DNA of 64,000 nucleotides, taken from positions 1 to 64,000 of the forward strand of contig JAGBRZ010000151.1 in the NCBI GenBank assembly GCA_017632155.1, written 5' to 3'. The translations under genes were made by a program, and so were the position numbers. Below the pieces are notes generated by a model. That model made no database searches. It saw only the letters and a program-made list of their open reading frames with translations, and was not told where the DNA came from. Shown here piece by piece: positions 6,696 through 14,119 of this stretch (the first letter of the stretch is position 1; the number at the start of each line of letters is the position of its first letter). Origin of the DNA: Clostridia bacterium (lineage in GTDB: Bacteria > Bacillota_A > Clostridia > Oscillospirales > CAG-272).

Positions 6696-7478
6696 ATGAA
6701 TAATAAATATGATCTTTGGCACGTTGGTATAAAATCTTTTGAGGCGCTGCGCGGTGAATATAAAAGCTTATGCGATGAATTGAAAGAATTAAGGGACTGG
6801 ATTAATTCCCGGGACAGGTCCGAAAGAGAACGCGCGGCGCTGATAGAGGCGGCCAGGATCGATAAAGAAAAAGCTAACCAGCTTGCAAGTGAACTACGCG
6901 CAGCAGAAAAGGAAAAAAGCAAGAGATATAACATTCTATCAGTAGCAAAAGCATATCTGATCGACAACATGAAACACGCGTATTTTAAGGAAACTATGCC
7001 CAAAGTCCTGGAAGTAATGAATAAATACTCCGGAAAAATAATGGGCGAAAAAACGCGTGAAAAAATGCGGGAGGAATTAAGGGAAAAAGCTGGAGTGATT
7101 GCCTGGATCGATTGCCCGTATAAATATTGCAGCGATGAATTAAACATATCTCCTGCGGATTGCCAATACTTCTTTGCGCCGCGCGGATTGAAAATACTTG
7201 TATCACAAACAGAATCTAATGAAAAGCGCCCAATGATCGGAGGCGAAGGCGGGAACCGGCTGCAGGTCTATAACCTGGAAGATTATTATATAGCAGATTG
7301 CGGACGATATGTTGATAATTATATATGGGGCGCAGATATGGCCATATACAAGTATAACGAGTTGAAAAAGCGCCTGAAAGATTTAGACGATGATTGCAGG
7401 AAATTCAATGAAACTTTGCCGGCCGGGATTGATCATGTGCAAAGCTATTCCTGGCGCATGAATAACGATTTAGCGTAA
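6696..7478 (+). CDS. 260-residue protein with coiled-coil N-terminal half
   Basis: Largest gene of the island apart from the recombinase. Residues about 15-75 form a highly charged coiled coil (CDELKELRDWINSRDRSERERAALIEAARIDKEKANQL region). The middle has KEKTREKMREELREKA helices. The C-terminal half has a Tyr- and Asp-rich domain (NLEDYYIADCGRYVDNYIW) and a final helix. AGGAGG is seven bases before ATG. Unrecognised; the coiled coil suggests oligomerisation. Confidence 0.6.
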   Translation: MNNKYDLWHVGIKSFEALRGEYKSLCDELKELRDWINSRDRSERERAALIEAARIDKEKANQLASELRAAEKEKSKRYNILSVAKAYLIDNMKHAYFKETMPKVLEVMNKYSGKIMGEKTREKMREELREKAGVIAWIDCPYKYCSDELNISPADCQYFFAPRGLKILVSQTESNEKRPMIGGEGGNRLQVYNLEDYYIADCGRYVDNYIWGADMAIYKYNELKKRLKDLDDDCRKFNETLPAGIDHVQSYSWRMNNDLA

Positions 7479-7518
7479 TAATACTATGACCAGAATTATA
7501 AAAACGGAGGATTAAAAT

Positions 7519-7731
7519 ATGATTCTATCTTTTGCAACAAAACGGGACGCGTATGGTTTGAGAAAATGGCTTGTTGTTGATCTTGACCGTTGTGAATATG
7601 CAACGGATTGCAGAAGATTTTCAGATTGCCGCGAGAACTTTGTGGAAGTTAAAGACACTGACCGGAAAAAGATTCGTGATCGGTTTATTATGGCCGGATA
7701 TTCCCATGTAGATTATTGCAAGGAGGCGTAA
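7519..7731 (+). CDS. unknown 70-residue protein, mobile-element type
   Basis: Starts MILSFATKRDAYGLRKWLVVDLDR, has an internal Cys-containing turn and ends HVDYCKEA. From memory the arrangement (FATKRxAxGxRxxLxVDxD ... VEVxxTDxxKI) is a recurrent small protein of Clostridia mobile elements with unknown function. GGAGG is about nine bases before ATG. Confidence 0.55.
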   Translation: MILSFATKRDAYGLRKWLVVDLDRCEYATDCRRFSDCRENFVEVKDTDRKKIRDRFIMAGYSHVDYCKEA

Positions 7732-7736
7732 ATACT

Positions 7737-8324
7737 ATGACCAGAGACAAGAAACGCACACCAGAGACGCGAACGATCTTTAATAACTATTATGATTCTG
7801 ACAGATGGGATGAAGTGCAGCAATTTCTGTTTGAAAACTATGCGGATGAAAACGACTGGGAAGACGCTAATGATGTTCCCGATGATGAAGTATGGGACCA
7901 GCTATATTTTGAATATGACTTAGACTGGGAGGACGCGCGTCACGATCTTGAAAAGTTCATGCGCGATAATGGGCCGCTGCTGGTGGTCGGTTCCCTGGGC
8001 TTATGGTATGGAAACTGCGCCGGCGGGAAAATCTGCAAAGATTTACGGGAGCTTTCCGGAGCCTGGGAGGATTGCGACTATATAAACATCTATGACCAGA
8101 ACGGGCATCTATATATTAAATGTTCACACCACGATGGATCAAATTATTTTGAATGTAAAGTGTTGACAGAGAAGGGGGAAAACTATGCTGATGATCATTC
8201 ATGGGACATGGATGATCAGGACTTGCACAAAAGATTGTGGAATGATTCACACTATACCCATCTCCCCCATTTTGCGCACCAGGTATACGGATGCAGGAAA
8301 ACCGCATACGTAAAAGCAGAGTAA
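7737..8324 (+). CDS. 195-residue acidic protein, possible DNA mimic
   Basis: The ATG at 7737 follows AAGGAGGCG; an earlier ATG at 7716 lies inside the previous gene. Residues 20-75 are extremely acidic (DENDWEDANDVPDDEVWD). The rest is a compact domain with LLVVGSLGLWYGNCAGGKI and NGHLYIKCSHHDGSNYFECKVL, a pattern I recall from unannotated Gram-positive phage proteins. The charge distribution resembles DNA-mimicking anti-restriction proteins such as ArdA, but no ArdA signature is recognised, so this is only a hypothesis. Confidence 0.55.
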   Translation: MTRDKKRTPETRTIFNNYYDSDRWDEVQQFLFENYADENDWEDANDVPDDEVWDQLYFEYDLDWEDARHDLEKFMRDNGPLLVVGSLGLWYGNCAGGKICKDLRELSGAWEDCDYINIYDQNGHLYIKCSHHDGSNYFECKVLTEKGENYADDHSWDMDDQDLHKRLWNDSHYTHLPHFAHQVYGCRKTAYVKAE

Positions 8325-8365
8325 ACATACTATGATCATAAATATAATTCAGGAGGTTTTATAAA

Positions 8366-8839
8366 ATGAAATATTCAACTTTTAAAAAGAATATCTGCAA
8401 GCTGATTGAAAAGACTTTGGACCAGGGGAAAACAATTCCCTGCTATGAGAATCACGATGGCGCTCTATATTTCCTTCCGGATCGAGATAAGGCGTACTAT
8501 GCGTACAGGTTGGAGGGCTCAGATATTACTGAGCCGCAGGACCAGGCGCGGAGGGTGGAGCTTCATAGAGTGTTCCCCGATATTGAAAACTGTTTCTATG
8601 CGGAGCGCGTCCAGGACTATGAAGAAAAATTAAAAACCGGCGAAACGGTCTATAAATTCACGGTCCCCGGGGAATGGGGCTTTGACAGGTATTTCCAAAA
8701 GAAGTTTGTCAAAAAGTTTCCTGAAAACGCAAAGTTTTATATACCGCGAGGACCGGGAAGATTTAATGCTCTTGTGGGTCTATGGGAAGATGATCATATA
8801 AATATCATCGGTTGTATCTGCCCTATGATGTGGAGGTAA
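8366..8839 (+). CDS. unknown 157-residue protein
   Basis: AGGAGG about nine bases before ATG. It starts MKYSTFKKNICKLIEKTL, has a YENHDGALYFLPDRDKAYYAYRL strand pair and a basic FQKKFVKKFPENAKFY segment. The C-terminus has DDHINIIGCICPMMW. No family recognised. A 40-base spacer before it carries the recurrent ACTATGA-CA motif described in the findings. Confidence 0.55.
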   Translation: MKYSTFKKNICKLIEKTLDQGKTIPCYENHDGALYFLPDRDKAYYAYRLEGSDITEPQDQARRVELHRVFPDIENCFYAERVQDYEEKLKTGETVYKFTVPGEWGFDRYFQKKFVKKFPENAKFYIPRGPGRFNALVGLWEDDHINIIGCICPMMWR

Positions 8840-8845
8840 AAAGCT

Positions 8846-9115
8846 ATGCTGAAAGAAAAGACAATGACGGTTAAACCGTATGACTATGATATAGCGGATG
8901 ATCTTTTCCCTGTCCTGTTCCGGACCAACGTTGAACGGGAGGACGGTTTGACAGAGATTCCTGCGGCCAGCTTGCAGATGATTGTTAGCGCTCTTGAGCT
9001 TATCCGATGGGAAGTCCGTGGCGGGGATCGTGCGATCATCATACAGGCAGAAGGAATTATATCCGGTCTGCGGGATATTCAGAAAATCAGGGAAAGAAAA
9101 AGGGAGGTTAAATAA
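8846..9115 (+). CDS. unknown 89-residue protein
   Basis: Follows the previous gene after six bases, with GGAGG about eight bases before ATG. Acidic N-terminal half (KPYDYDIADDLFPVLF), then a long helix ending in KIRERKREVK. No family recognised. Confidence 0.55.
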   Translation: MLKEKTMTVKPYDYDIADDLFPVLFRTNVEREDGLTEIPAASLQMIVSALELIRWEVRGGDRAIIIQAEGIISGLRDIQKIRERKREVK

Positions 9116-9117
9116 CT

Positions 9118-9354
9118 ATGGACAGAGCTTGGAAGCTGGGGACTGATATGATCAGCAGCGATAACGTTCTGGATGGGTTCACATTCGATGATATCATTCT
9201 CGCGGTCCGTTGTAATTGCAGCAAGATTGACAGGAAAGCAGTCATGAATACTGCGCGGGAGATTCTTGAAAGCAGGATGGAAGATTATAGGTACATTCTC
9301 ATGAATAACCTGGATGAAATTATTGCAGAAGTAAAGAAGCAGAAGGGAGTGTAA
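9118..9354 (+). CDS. unknown 78-residue protein
   Basis: Starts two bases after the previous stop; GGGAGG 12 bases upstream. Acidic helices (DGFTFDDIILAVRC, NNLDEIIAEVKKQKG). No family recognised. Confidence 0.55.
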   Translation: MDRAWKLGTDMISSDNVLDGFTFDDIILAVRCNCSKIDRKAVMNTAREILESRMEDYRYILMNNLDEIIAEVKKQKGV

Positions 9355-9358
9355 AACT

Positions 9359-9547
9359 ATGGCAAGAGTGAAATACATGAGAAAAGAAGAAAAAGAAAAA
9401 TATAACCTGTCTCAATATCCTAACTTTGGGCCATATGGAAACGTATACGGTATGAAGAAACTTCATTATGGTATGGATGCTCTTTTAGTCAGGTCCGGGG
9501 CGTATGTATACCATGTACCAAACGAGATTTATGATAAAGCGCACTAA
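9359..9547 (+). CDS. unknown 62-residue basic/aromatic protein
   Basis: Starts four bases after the previous stop. Charged start (ARVKYMRKEEKEKY), then Tyr- and Gly-rich segments (NFGPYGNVYGMKKLHYG). Small soluble protein; no family recognised. Confidence 0.5.
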   Translation: MARVKYMRKEEKEKYNLSQYPNFGPYGNVYGMKKLHYGMDALLVRSGAYVYHVPNEIYDKAH

Positions 9548-9558
9548 TGGAGGAAGCT

Positions 9559-9759
9559 ATGTACAGAGATGTTCACGATTTGACAAAAGATGAATTAGAC
9601 GAATTGCGGTGGTCATACTATTGGCAGCTTGTGGATTCCGGGGAGGATGATGGAATTGACTATGCAGATGATATTCCAGACGATGTTTTGTTTGATCACT
9701 ATGCTGGGATCGGTTTTGTGGAAGAAGATTTCTTCTGCAATATGAATAAGGAGGATTAA
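9559..9759 (+). CDS. 66-residue very acidic protein
   Basis: The ATG at 9559 has GGAGG five bases upstream, better than the overlapping ATG at 9547. Highly acidic (DGIDYADDIPDDVLFDHY), with a helix-forming start similar in style to the N-terminal part of the 7737-8324 protein (both have an A-D-D/N-D-x-PDDxx element). The shared acid-rich element suggests related origins. Confidence 0.55.
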   Translation: MYRDVHDLTKDELDELRWSYYWQLVDSGEDDGIDYADDIPDDVLFDHYAGIGFVEEDFFCNMNKED

Positions 9760-9763
9760 AAAA

Positions 9764-10105
9764 ATGAAACATACAGCTACAGTGAAAATTTCAAAGTCTG
9801 AGCAAGACCGTATTAATAGGCTTTTGAATATACCTTCCCTATCCGAAATGACAGATAAGGAGCTTTTCGAGGCCGGTGCAAATACTGATTCATCATACGG
9901 TGTGTACGTTGTTGACTTTGATGATGGTTCATCCCTGTTTTATGATCTATGTTCAGGTCAGGAAAACTATTATGATGATGTTTGGTGGACCAGCGCAAAC
10001 GGAGAGCATGATATAGTCCTGGAGTGTTCATTCGATATTTCGGATATTGAATTTGAGGTAGACGGTGAAACTTACGAAGTAAAGATACTAACGACAGAGA
10101 TATAA
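9764..10105 (+). CDS. unknown 113-residue acidic protein
   Basis: Basic start (KHTATVKISKSEQDRI), then an acidic beta-rich domain with VYVVDFDDGSSLFYDLCSG and DISDIEFEVDGETYEVKIL. AGGAGG precedes the ATG. No family recognised. Confidence 0.55.
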   Translation: MKHTATVKISKSEQDRINRLLNIPSLSEMTDKELFEAGANTDSSYGVYVVDFDDGSSLFYDLCSGQENYYDDVWWTSANGEHDIVLECSFDISDIEFEVDGETYEVKILTTEI

Positions 10106-10125
10106 GATTTTAGGAGGTATTTCGC

Positions 10126-10347
10126 ATGACGCTATATGAATTAATAAACAACACAACGATCCAGGGGAATGTGGATATTACATGCTTTGTGGATGGAATA
10201 GAGACAGATTCAGAAACATTCCTTCACACTGATGATCTGGCCAGCGTTTCCTTCCCGGAGGAATGGGAGGACTATGAAGTAAAATACATCTGGGCCTCGA
10301 ATGACGGTTATATCCATATTGAGATTTATAAGGAGGAAGACGCATGA
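10126..10347 (+). CDS. unknown 73-residue acidic protein
   Basis: Starts MTLYELINNTTIQGNVDITCFVDG, a start pattern I recall from small uncharacterised Firmicutes proteins, and ends with a YIHIEIYKEED strand. AGGAGG is nine bases before ATG. Overlaps the next gene by four bases. Confidence 0.55.
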   Translation: MTLYELINNTTIQGNVDITCFVDGIETDSETFLHTDDLASVSFPEEWEDYEVKYIWASNDGYIHIEIYKEEDA

Positions 10348-10610
10348 GCAAATACTATGTGATCGGTGGTCAGTATGAGTTTTATAACTATGGTGGTTCG
10401 GATACTATCCTGGGAGCAAAGAGACTGGCAAAAAAGAATATTGAATACTGGGATAACTGGCAGGGATGGCACATTCCAAAGATATATCGAGGAGTTGACT
10501 GCTCATTACTCGAAAACTTTTACGGAGAGCAGATAATTCCAACGCATAGCGCAACACCTTTTGCGGTCCATAATGGTAAAAAGTGGGTCATGAATATGGA
10601 GGAGGATTAA
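10344..10610 (+). CDS. unknown 88-residue aromatic-rich protein
   Basis: Overlaps the previous stop by four bases, with AAGGAGGAAGACGC before ATG. It contains many Tyr and Trp (YYVIGGQYEFYNYGG, WDNWQGWHIPKIY). No family recognised. Confidence 0.55.
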   Translation: MSKYYVIGGQYEFYNYGGSDTILGAKRLAKKNIEYWDNWQGWHIPKIYRGVDCSLLENFYGEQIIPTHSATPFAVHNGKKWVMNMEED

Positions 10611-10793
10611 ATGGATATGGTACAACTTGAAAATCTATGGTCAGATTTCGGTGACATTGGCATTGACGATCAGGATTGTATAACGGAGTCATTCATGGAT
10701 TGGCCGGAAGGTACAGACAGGTTTGAGATTTGGCATTGGTTTGACGAGCAGTATCCGGGTGGAGTGCATGCGCTGATAGAGAAGGAGGACTAA
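10611..10793 (+). CDS. 60-residue acidic protein
   Basis: The ATG directly follows the previous TAA; GGAGGAGG is seven bases upstream. Acidic and aromatic (WSDFGDIGIDDQDCITESFMDW). No family recognised. Confidence 0.55.
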   Translation: MDMVQLENLWSDFGDIGIDDQDCITESFMDWPEGTDRFEIWHWFDEQYPGGVHALIEKED

Positions 10794-10796
10794 ACT

Positions 10797-10997
10797 ATGT
10801 TCAAGACTATATATCGGTTTAAGGATATTATGGATGCTCCGGCTTGCACAAGGATCGGAGGAGAGAAATGCATAAGTGTTGAACAGAATGGTCTTCACGC
10901 ATGGGCAACTATGATGGACGGTGTTGCCCACTACTTCCGTAAAGATAAGAATAGTATGTGGGAGATGGTCGGTTTTAAATATTGCCAAACATATTAA
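10797..10997 (+). CDS. unknown 66-residue protein
   Basis: Three bases after the previous stop, with AAGGAGG nine bases before ATG. Mixed alpha/beta character, including KCISVEQNGLHAWATMMDG. No family recognised. Confidence 0.5.
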   Translation: MFKTIYRFKDIMDAPACTRIGGEKCISVEQNGLHAWATMMDGVAHYFRKDKNSMWEMVGFKYCQTY

Positions 10998-11011
10998 CAG
11001 GAGGGTCTTAT

Positions 11012-11350
11012 ATGCCAAGCGGTAAAAAGGTTGACCAGGACACTAAGTCCAAAGTTGTGGAAATGTACTATGTTGGAGATCAGACCGTTGCTGAGATCGC
11101 ATATCAAATGGGTGTTAAGCCAAGGACCGTTTATTCGTGGGCAAATAAATTTGGACATGGTAGGAGATTCAAAATAGTTAAAGAACCACGCAAGGTATTA
11201 AAGCTGTCTCACAAGGAAGTCGAAGCAATCCTTCTTATGATATTGGAGTGTGAGAACATTATCGGAGAAGAGTACTTTTACACTCTGAAAGTATTAGAAA
11301 GAAGACTGCTCGATGCCGCAGACGAACTAACAGAAATGGAGGAGGTATAA
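11012..11350 (+). CDS. helix-turn-helix DNA-binding protein
   Basis: 112 residues; start chosen at the ATG seven bases after AGGAGGG. Residues about 8-55 form a homeodomain-like helix-turn-helix (KSKVVEMYYVGDQTVAEIAYQMG then VKPRTVYSWANKFG), as in transposase or small-terminase N-termini and small regulators. The C-terminal half is helical and charged. Because it sits inside the island it may regulate that operon or the downstream recombinase; this is inference. Confidence 0.65.
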   Translation: MPSGKKVDQDTKSKVVEMYYVGDQTVAEIAYQMGVKPRTVYSWANKFGHGRRFKIVKEPRKVLKLSHKEVEAILLMILECENIIGEEYFYTLKVLERRLLDAADELTEMEEV

Positions 11351-11353
11351 ACT

Positions 11354-11602
11354 ATGTGCAAAAATAAAAGATTGTACTACAACAAAGACGGTTATAAATG
11401 GTCATGGACTCATGATCCGGATTGGAGTAGGTACTACACAACTAATAGCGAAGGAGAAGGGCTGTTCATTGTTGATCTGAAACGGAATGAAAGACAACAG
11501 ATTTTAGGAACATGCCAATTCTCGCTGCGTGAATTGAAAGACCATAAAAGATCAATAAGGAAGTACATGACAGAGACTATGATGTATATTTTGAATGATT
11601 GA
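11354..11602 (+). CDS. unknown 82-residue protein
   Basis: Three bases after the HTH gene, with GGAGG upstream. Tyr- and Trp-rich start (YYNKDGYKWSWTHDPDWSRYY) and a basic helical C-terminal half. No family recognised. Confidence 0.55.
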   Translation: MCKNKRLYYNKDGYKWSWTHDPDWSRYYTTNSEGEGLFIVDLKRNERQQILGTCQFSLRELKDHKRSIRKYMTETMMYILND

Positions 11603-11620
11603 TTAAGGAGGAATAAAGCT

Positions 11621-11791
11621 ATGACAAGAGAAGAAAGACGGTCCACGATTGAACACATAAAGAAGGAAGCATGTACTCCGAAGCACAGACTTATGGAACT
11701 GTTGGACAAACTGATTGAGATCGGTGCGGTCAGTGAGGCTAAGTCCCTGGAGAGCATCATTTGGAAACTTGAGGTTTGGCAGAACAGATAG
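11621..11791 (+). CDS. 56-residue helical protein
   Basis: ATG preceded by AAGGAGGAATAAAGCT. Predicted as two helices (EERRSTIEHIKKEA and HRLMELLDKLIEIGAVSEAKSLES). It ends just before the recombinase promoter. No family recognised. Confidence 0.55.
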   Translation: MTREERRSTIEHIKKEACTPKHRLMELLDKLIEIGAVSEAKSLESIIWKLEVWQNR

Positions 11792-11794
11792 TGT

Positions 11795-11823
11795 TTGACA
11801 AATCTGTCATTATTGTTTATACT
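11795..11823 (+). promoter_or_regulatory. promoter of the tyrosine recombinase
   Basis: TTGACA at 11795-11800, 17-base spacer, TATACT at 11818-11823. It lies between the last island gene and the recombinase, so the recombinase can be expressed separately from the island. ACTATAGATAGTTAATAG near the start site contains a short imperfect dyad. Confidence 0.75.
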
Positions 11824-11854
11824 ATAGATAGTTAATAGACAGGAGGTTTACACA

Positions 11855-12763
11855 ATGAATATAAAATACTACGCCGACATTTACACCAAGTCCCTCAAAG
11901 CAGACAAGACCGCTGCCACCATCGAGGGGTATTCCAGGACTCTGAACCTGTACATGCGTACCAATGACGAACTGACCACCGCAAGCATCATGGCTTGGAG
12001 GACGGAGCAGAGTGAGAGAGTCGGGATCACCAGCCTGAACCTCTACTGCCAGCACCTAATGTACTTCTGCAGGTTTATCAAAGCTATGGACAAGGATTTT
12101 GAGATGCCGGACTTCTCCATCATCATGCCTGACAAGAGGAAAGTCTCCAAAGCGAAACGGAAACCGTATGAGCATGTCCTAACCTGTGAGCATGTTGTTG
12201 AACTCCTGAACAGCTATAAGCCCGGTTACTGCCATAGCGATACATGGCCACGCAACAAAGCTATCCTCACAGTTTTCCTCACGGGATCGATGCGTAACAA
12301 GGAGTTGACGGCTATCCGCCCTTGCGATCTCGACTATGAGAACGACAGAGTTTTCCTTGTGGATACAAAAGGTGGCGAATCCAGGTACGCTGCGTTCCCC
12401 AAGACGGCTCAGAAAGCTGTGGATGAATACATGAACAGCGGTTACAGACCAGCTACGCTCAGAGATACAGACCCCCTGTTCGTATGCGTTGAAGAGGACG
12501 GATCATGGCACAAGTTTGACCGGACCGTCATGAGCGCACTGGTGGAGAGGCTTGTTCGTAAGATCACGGGAGAAAAGGACATCCGCAGCCATGCCCTCAG
12601 ACATGCATCCGCAAGCTTCATGCTCACGAACGGAGTGCCAATCGACATGGTACAACATGCTCTGGGGCATCAGAACATTTCCACCACTTCCGTGTACGCA
12701 AAGCGTCTGACCAATCAGCAGGAAAGCATCGGCAACATCTTCGACAGTGTTGCGATGGCGTAA
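11855..12763 (+). CDS. tyrosine recombinase (second, XerC/D-like)
   Basis: 302 residues, the usual Xer/integrase size. Residues 1-85 are a SAM-like core-binding domain; 105-300 are the catalytic domain with all expected residues: Arg147 (SMRNKEL), Lys172 (DTKGG), His246-x-x-Arg249 (HALRH), His272 (LGH) and Tyr281 (TTSVYAK). It has its own promoter and AGGAGG site. It breaks and rejoins DNA at specific sites through a phosphotyrosine intermediate. The phage already has an integrase next to attP (57724-58740), so this one may resolve genome dimers, maintain a plasmid-like state or invert a segment. No recombination site was recognised. Confidence 0.85.
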   Translation: MNIKYYADIYTKSLKADKTAATIEGYSRTLNLYMRTNDELTTASIMAWRTEQSERVGITSLNLYCQHLMYFCRFIKAMDKDFEMPDFSIIMPDKRKVSKAKRKPYEHVLTCEHVVELLNSYKPGYCHSDTWPRNKAILTVFLTGSMRNKELTAIRPCDLDYENDRVFLVDTKGGESRYAAFPKTAQKAVDEYMNSGYRPATLRDTDPLFVCVEEDGSWHKFDRTVMSALVERLVRKITGEKDIRSHALRHASASFMLTNGVPIDMVQHALGHQNISTTSVYAKRLTNQQESIGNIFDSVAMA

Positions 12764-12802
12764 CATACTAAGTTCAGGATCATAGATCAGGAGGTAAACT
12801 GA

Positions 12803-13363
12803 ATGGATTTGGTTGCGTATGCACAGATTGACAACCTTGGCAGTATAGCTAAGAAGAACAACATAATCGTTCCCCGGTTGCGTGGGTACAGGCTCATGAA
12901 GAATGAGGAAGTTCTGACAGAGGAAGACATAAAGGAACACGCAAGACAAGTCGGTGTTTCTGAATGCGAGGACTATATCCGTTCACACGGGAGGGGCTGG
13001 TTCTATCAGTTCAATAAGAGTACCAATGACCTTGTAGCTAAGTACATCAAGGGGAAAACGGAAGACATCAACTGGGATGCTGTACACGGTAAGCTCCGCA
13101 AACAGTTCAAGTTTCTCATGAAGAAAACGTACAAGCGTTACAAGAAGCAGTACGATACGTTCAATAAGTATGTCGGCCGTGATGATGTCCTGTACATACA
13201 TGCGAGGATCGGAGGAAGCAACTGGTACTACTATGGCGGTAACGAATTGGAGAAGCAGCCTTGGTTTATCGAGAGGGTTGACGATTCCTACGATAACACA
13301 TACTGCGACATCTATGCGAGGATAGAGCCTGTGAAAGGAGATGTGTGCGATGGGTTGGGATGA
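12803..13363 (+). CDS. unknown 186-residue protein
   Basis: GGAGG nine bases before ATG, 40 bases after the recombinase. Residues 1-60 are mixed; about 90-135 is a strongly basic helix (LRKQFKFLMKKTYKRYKKQYDTF); the C-terminal part is acidic and Tyr-rich. The basic helix may bind nucleic acid. I recall similar unannotated proteins in Clostridia phages, function unknown. Overlaps the next gene by 14 bases. Confidence 0.55.
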   Translation: MDLVAYAQIDNLGSIAKKNNIIVPRLRGYRLMKNEEVLTEEDIKEHARQVGVSECEDYIRSHGRGWFYQFNKSTNDLVAKYIKGKTEDINWDAVHGKLRKQFKFLMKKTYKRYKKQYDTFNKYVGRDDVLYIHARIGGSNWYYYGGNELEKQPWFIERVDDSYDNTYCDIYARIEPVKGDVCDGLG

Positions 13364-13583
13364 CTACGGTGAGAAGACACCTACTGTTGGATACGGTCCC
13401 GTTGACGGTGATTATTGCGTATTTTATATGGTCTGCCCAAAGTGCGGACGATTTGTGAAAGCTGATGACAGCAGTAAATACGGGGAGTACCTGCACGATG
13501 AGCCTAACGCTACATGCAAGAAGTGCGGACGGGTGCAGATGCCGTTCTGCTGCTGGTGGAATCCTGAAGACGATATCATATGA
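13350..13583 (+). CDS. 77-residue zinc-ribbon protein
   Basis: Start chosen at the ATG nine bases after GGAG. Contains CPKCG and CKKCG knuckles about 30 residues apart and a closing CCWW motif, so it probably binds one zinc. Last gene of the rightward island before the terminator. Function unknown. Confidence 0.6.
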   Translation: MGWDDYGEKTPTVGYGPVDGDYCVFYMVCPKCGRFVKADDSSKYGEYLHDEPNATCKKCGRVQMPFCCWWNPEDDII

Positions 13584-13654
13584 GGAGGTGACATGCATGG
13601 TTAAGTGAAAGTGACAGAACTGACACTAAGAAACTATATACTAACTACAGAAAC

Positions 13655-13696
13655 AAAAAGACCAGGGTGTGGTTCTTCCCCATCCTGGTCTTTTTT
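13655..13696. terminator. bidirectional terminator between island and late operon
   Basis: The stem pairs AAAAAGACCAGG (13655-13666) with CCTGGTCTTTTT (13684-13695). It extends inward imperfectly, has a T-run on the plus strand and the complementary T-run on the minus strand. It lies between the convergent genes ending at 13583 (plus) and 13709 (minus), so it should stop both operons. Confidence 0.85.
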
Positions 13697-13708
13697 GCGT
13701 GTCTTGGA

Positions 13709-14119
13709 TTACTCCTCTTCGATTTTGACTTCTACAGGAACGGAAGCTGCGTTCTGCTCCTCTATCTCATCCTCAAGCTTGCCCACCAGCTTCTCGGCTG
13801 CGGCATCAATCCAAGTGTTCTTGTACTTCTCAACCTGGTCGAAGACCTTCTGTACGATCTCGCCAATCATCTCACGGCTGAAGAACATACGGACCTGGAA
13901 CGGGATCATGTTGTACAGGGCATCGATACACAGCTGCATCTTCTGCCGTCCGGCATGTTCCACAGTGGAGAACGCTTCCTCTGCCACGGCGATCTGGTGG
14001 GCCGCCTCCTCGGTGATGATGCCCTTTGCCTTAAGGTAAGTAGCAAAGAACTGAGCAACTACGCTCAGAATGAAGCAGACAGCTGCCCAAACGATGTTGA
14101 TAAGAAGGGTTTTATCCAT
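13709..14119 (-). CDS. holin, LLH-type
   Basis: 136 residues. Residues 5-29 form one hydrophobic membrane segment (LLINIVWAAVCFILSVVAQFFATYL). It is followed by a long amphipathic helix with the EEAxxTVEHAGRQKMQLCIDALY pattern and an acidic tail, the layout of LLH-family phage holins. It is expected to open the membrane at the end of infection so the endolysin can reach the wall. Last gene of the late operon, downstream of the endolysin after a 379-base gap. Confidence 0.75.
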   Translation of the reverse strand: MDKTLLINIVWAAVCFILSVVAQFFATYLKAKGIITEEAAHQIAVAEEAFSTVEHAGRQKMQLCIDALYNMIPFQVRMFFSREMIGEIVQKVFDQVEKYKNTWIDAAAEKLVGKLEDEIEEQNAASVPVEVKIEEE

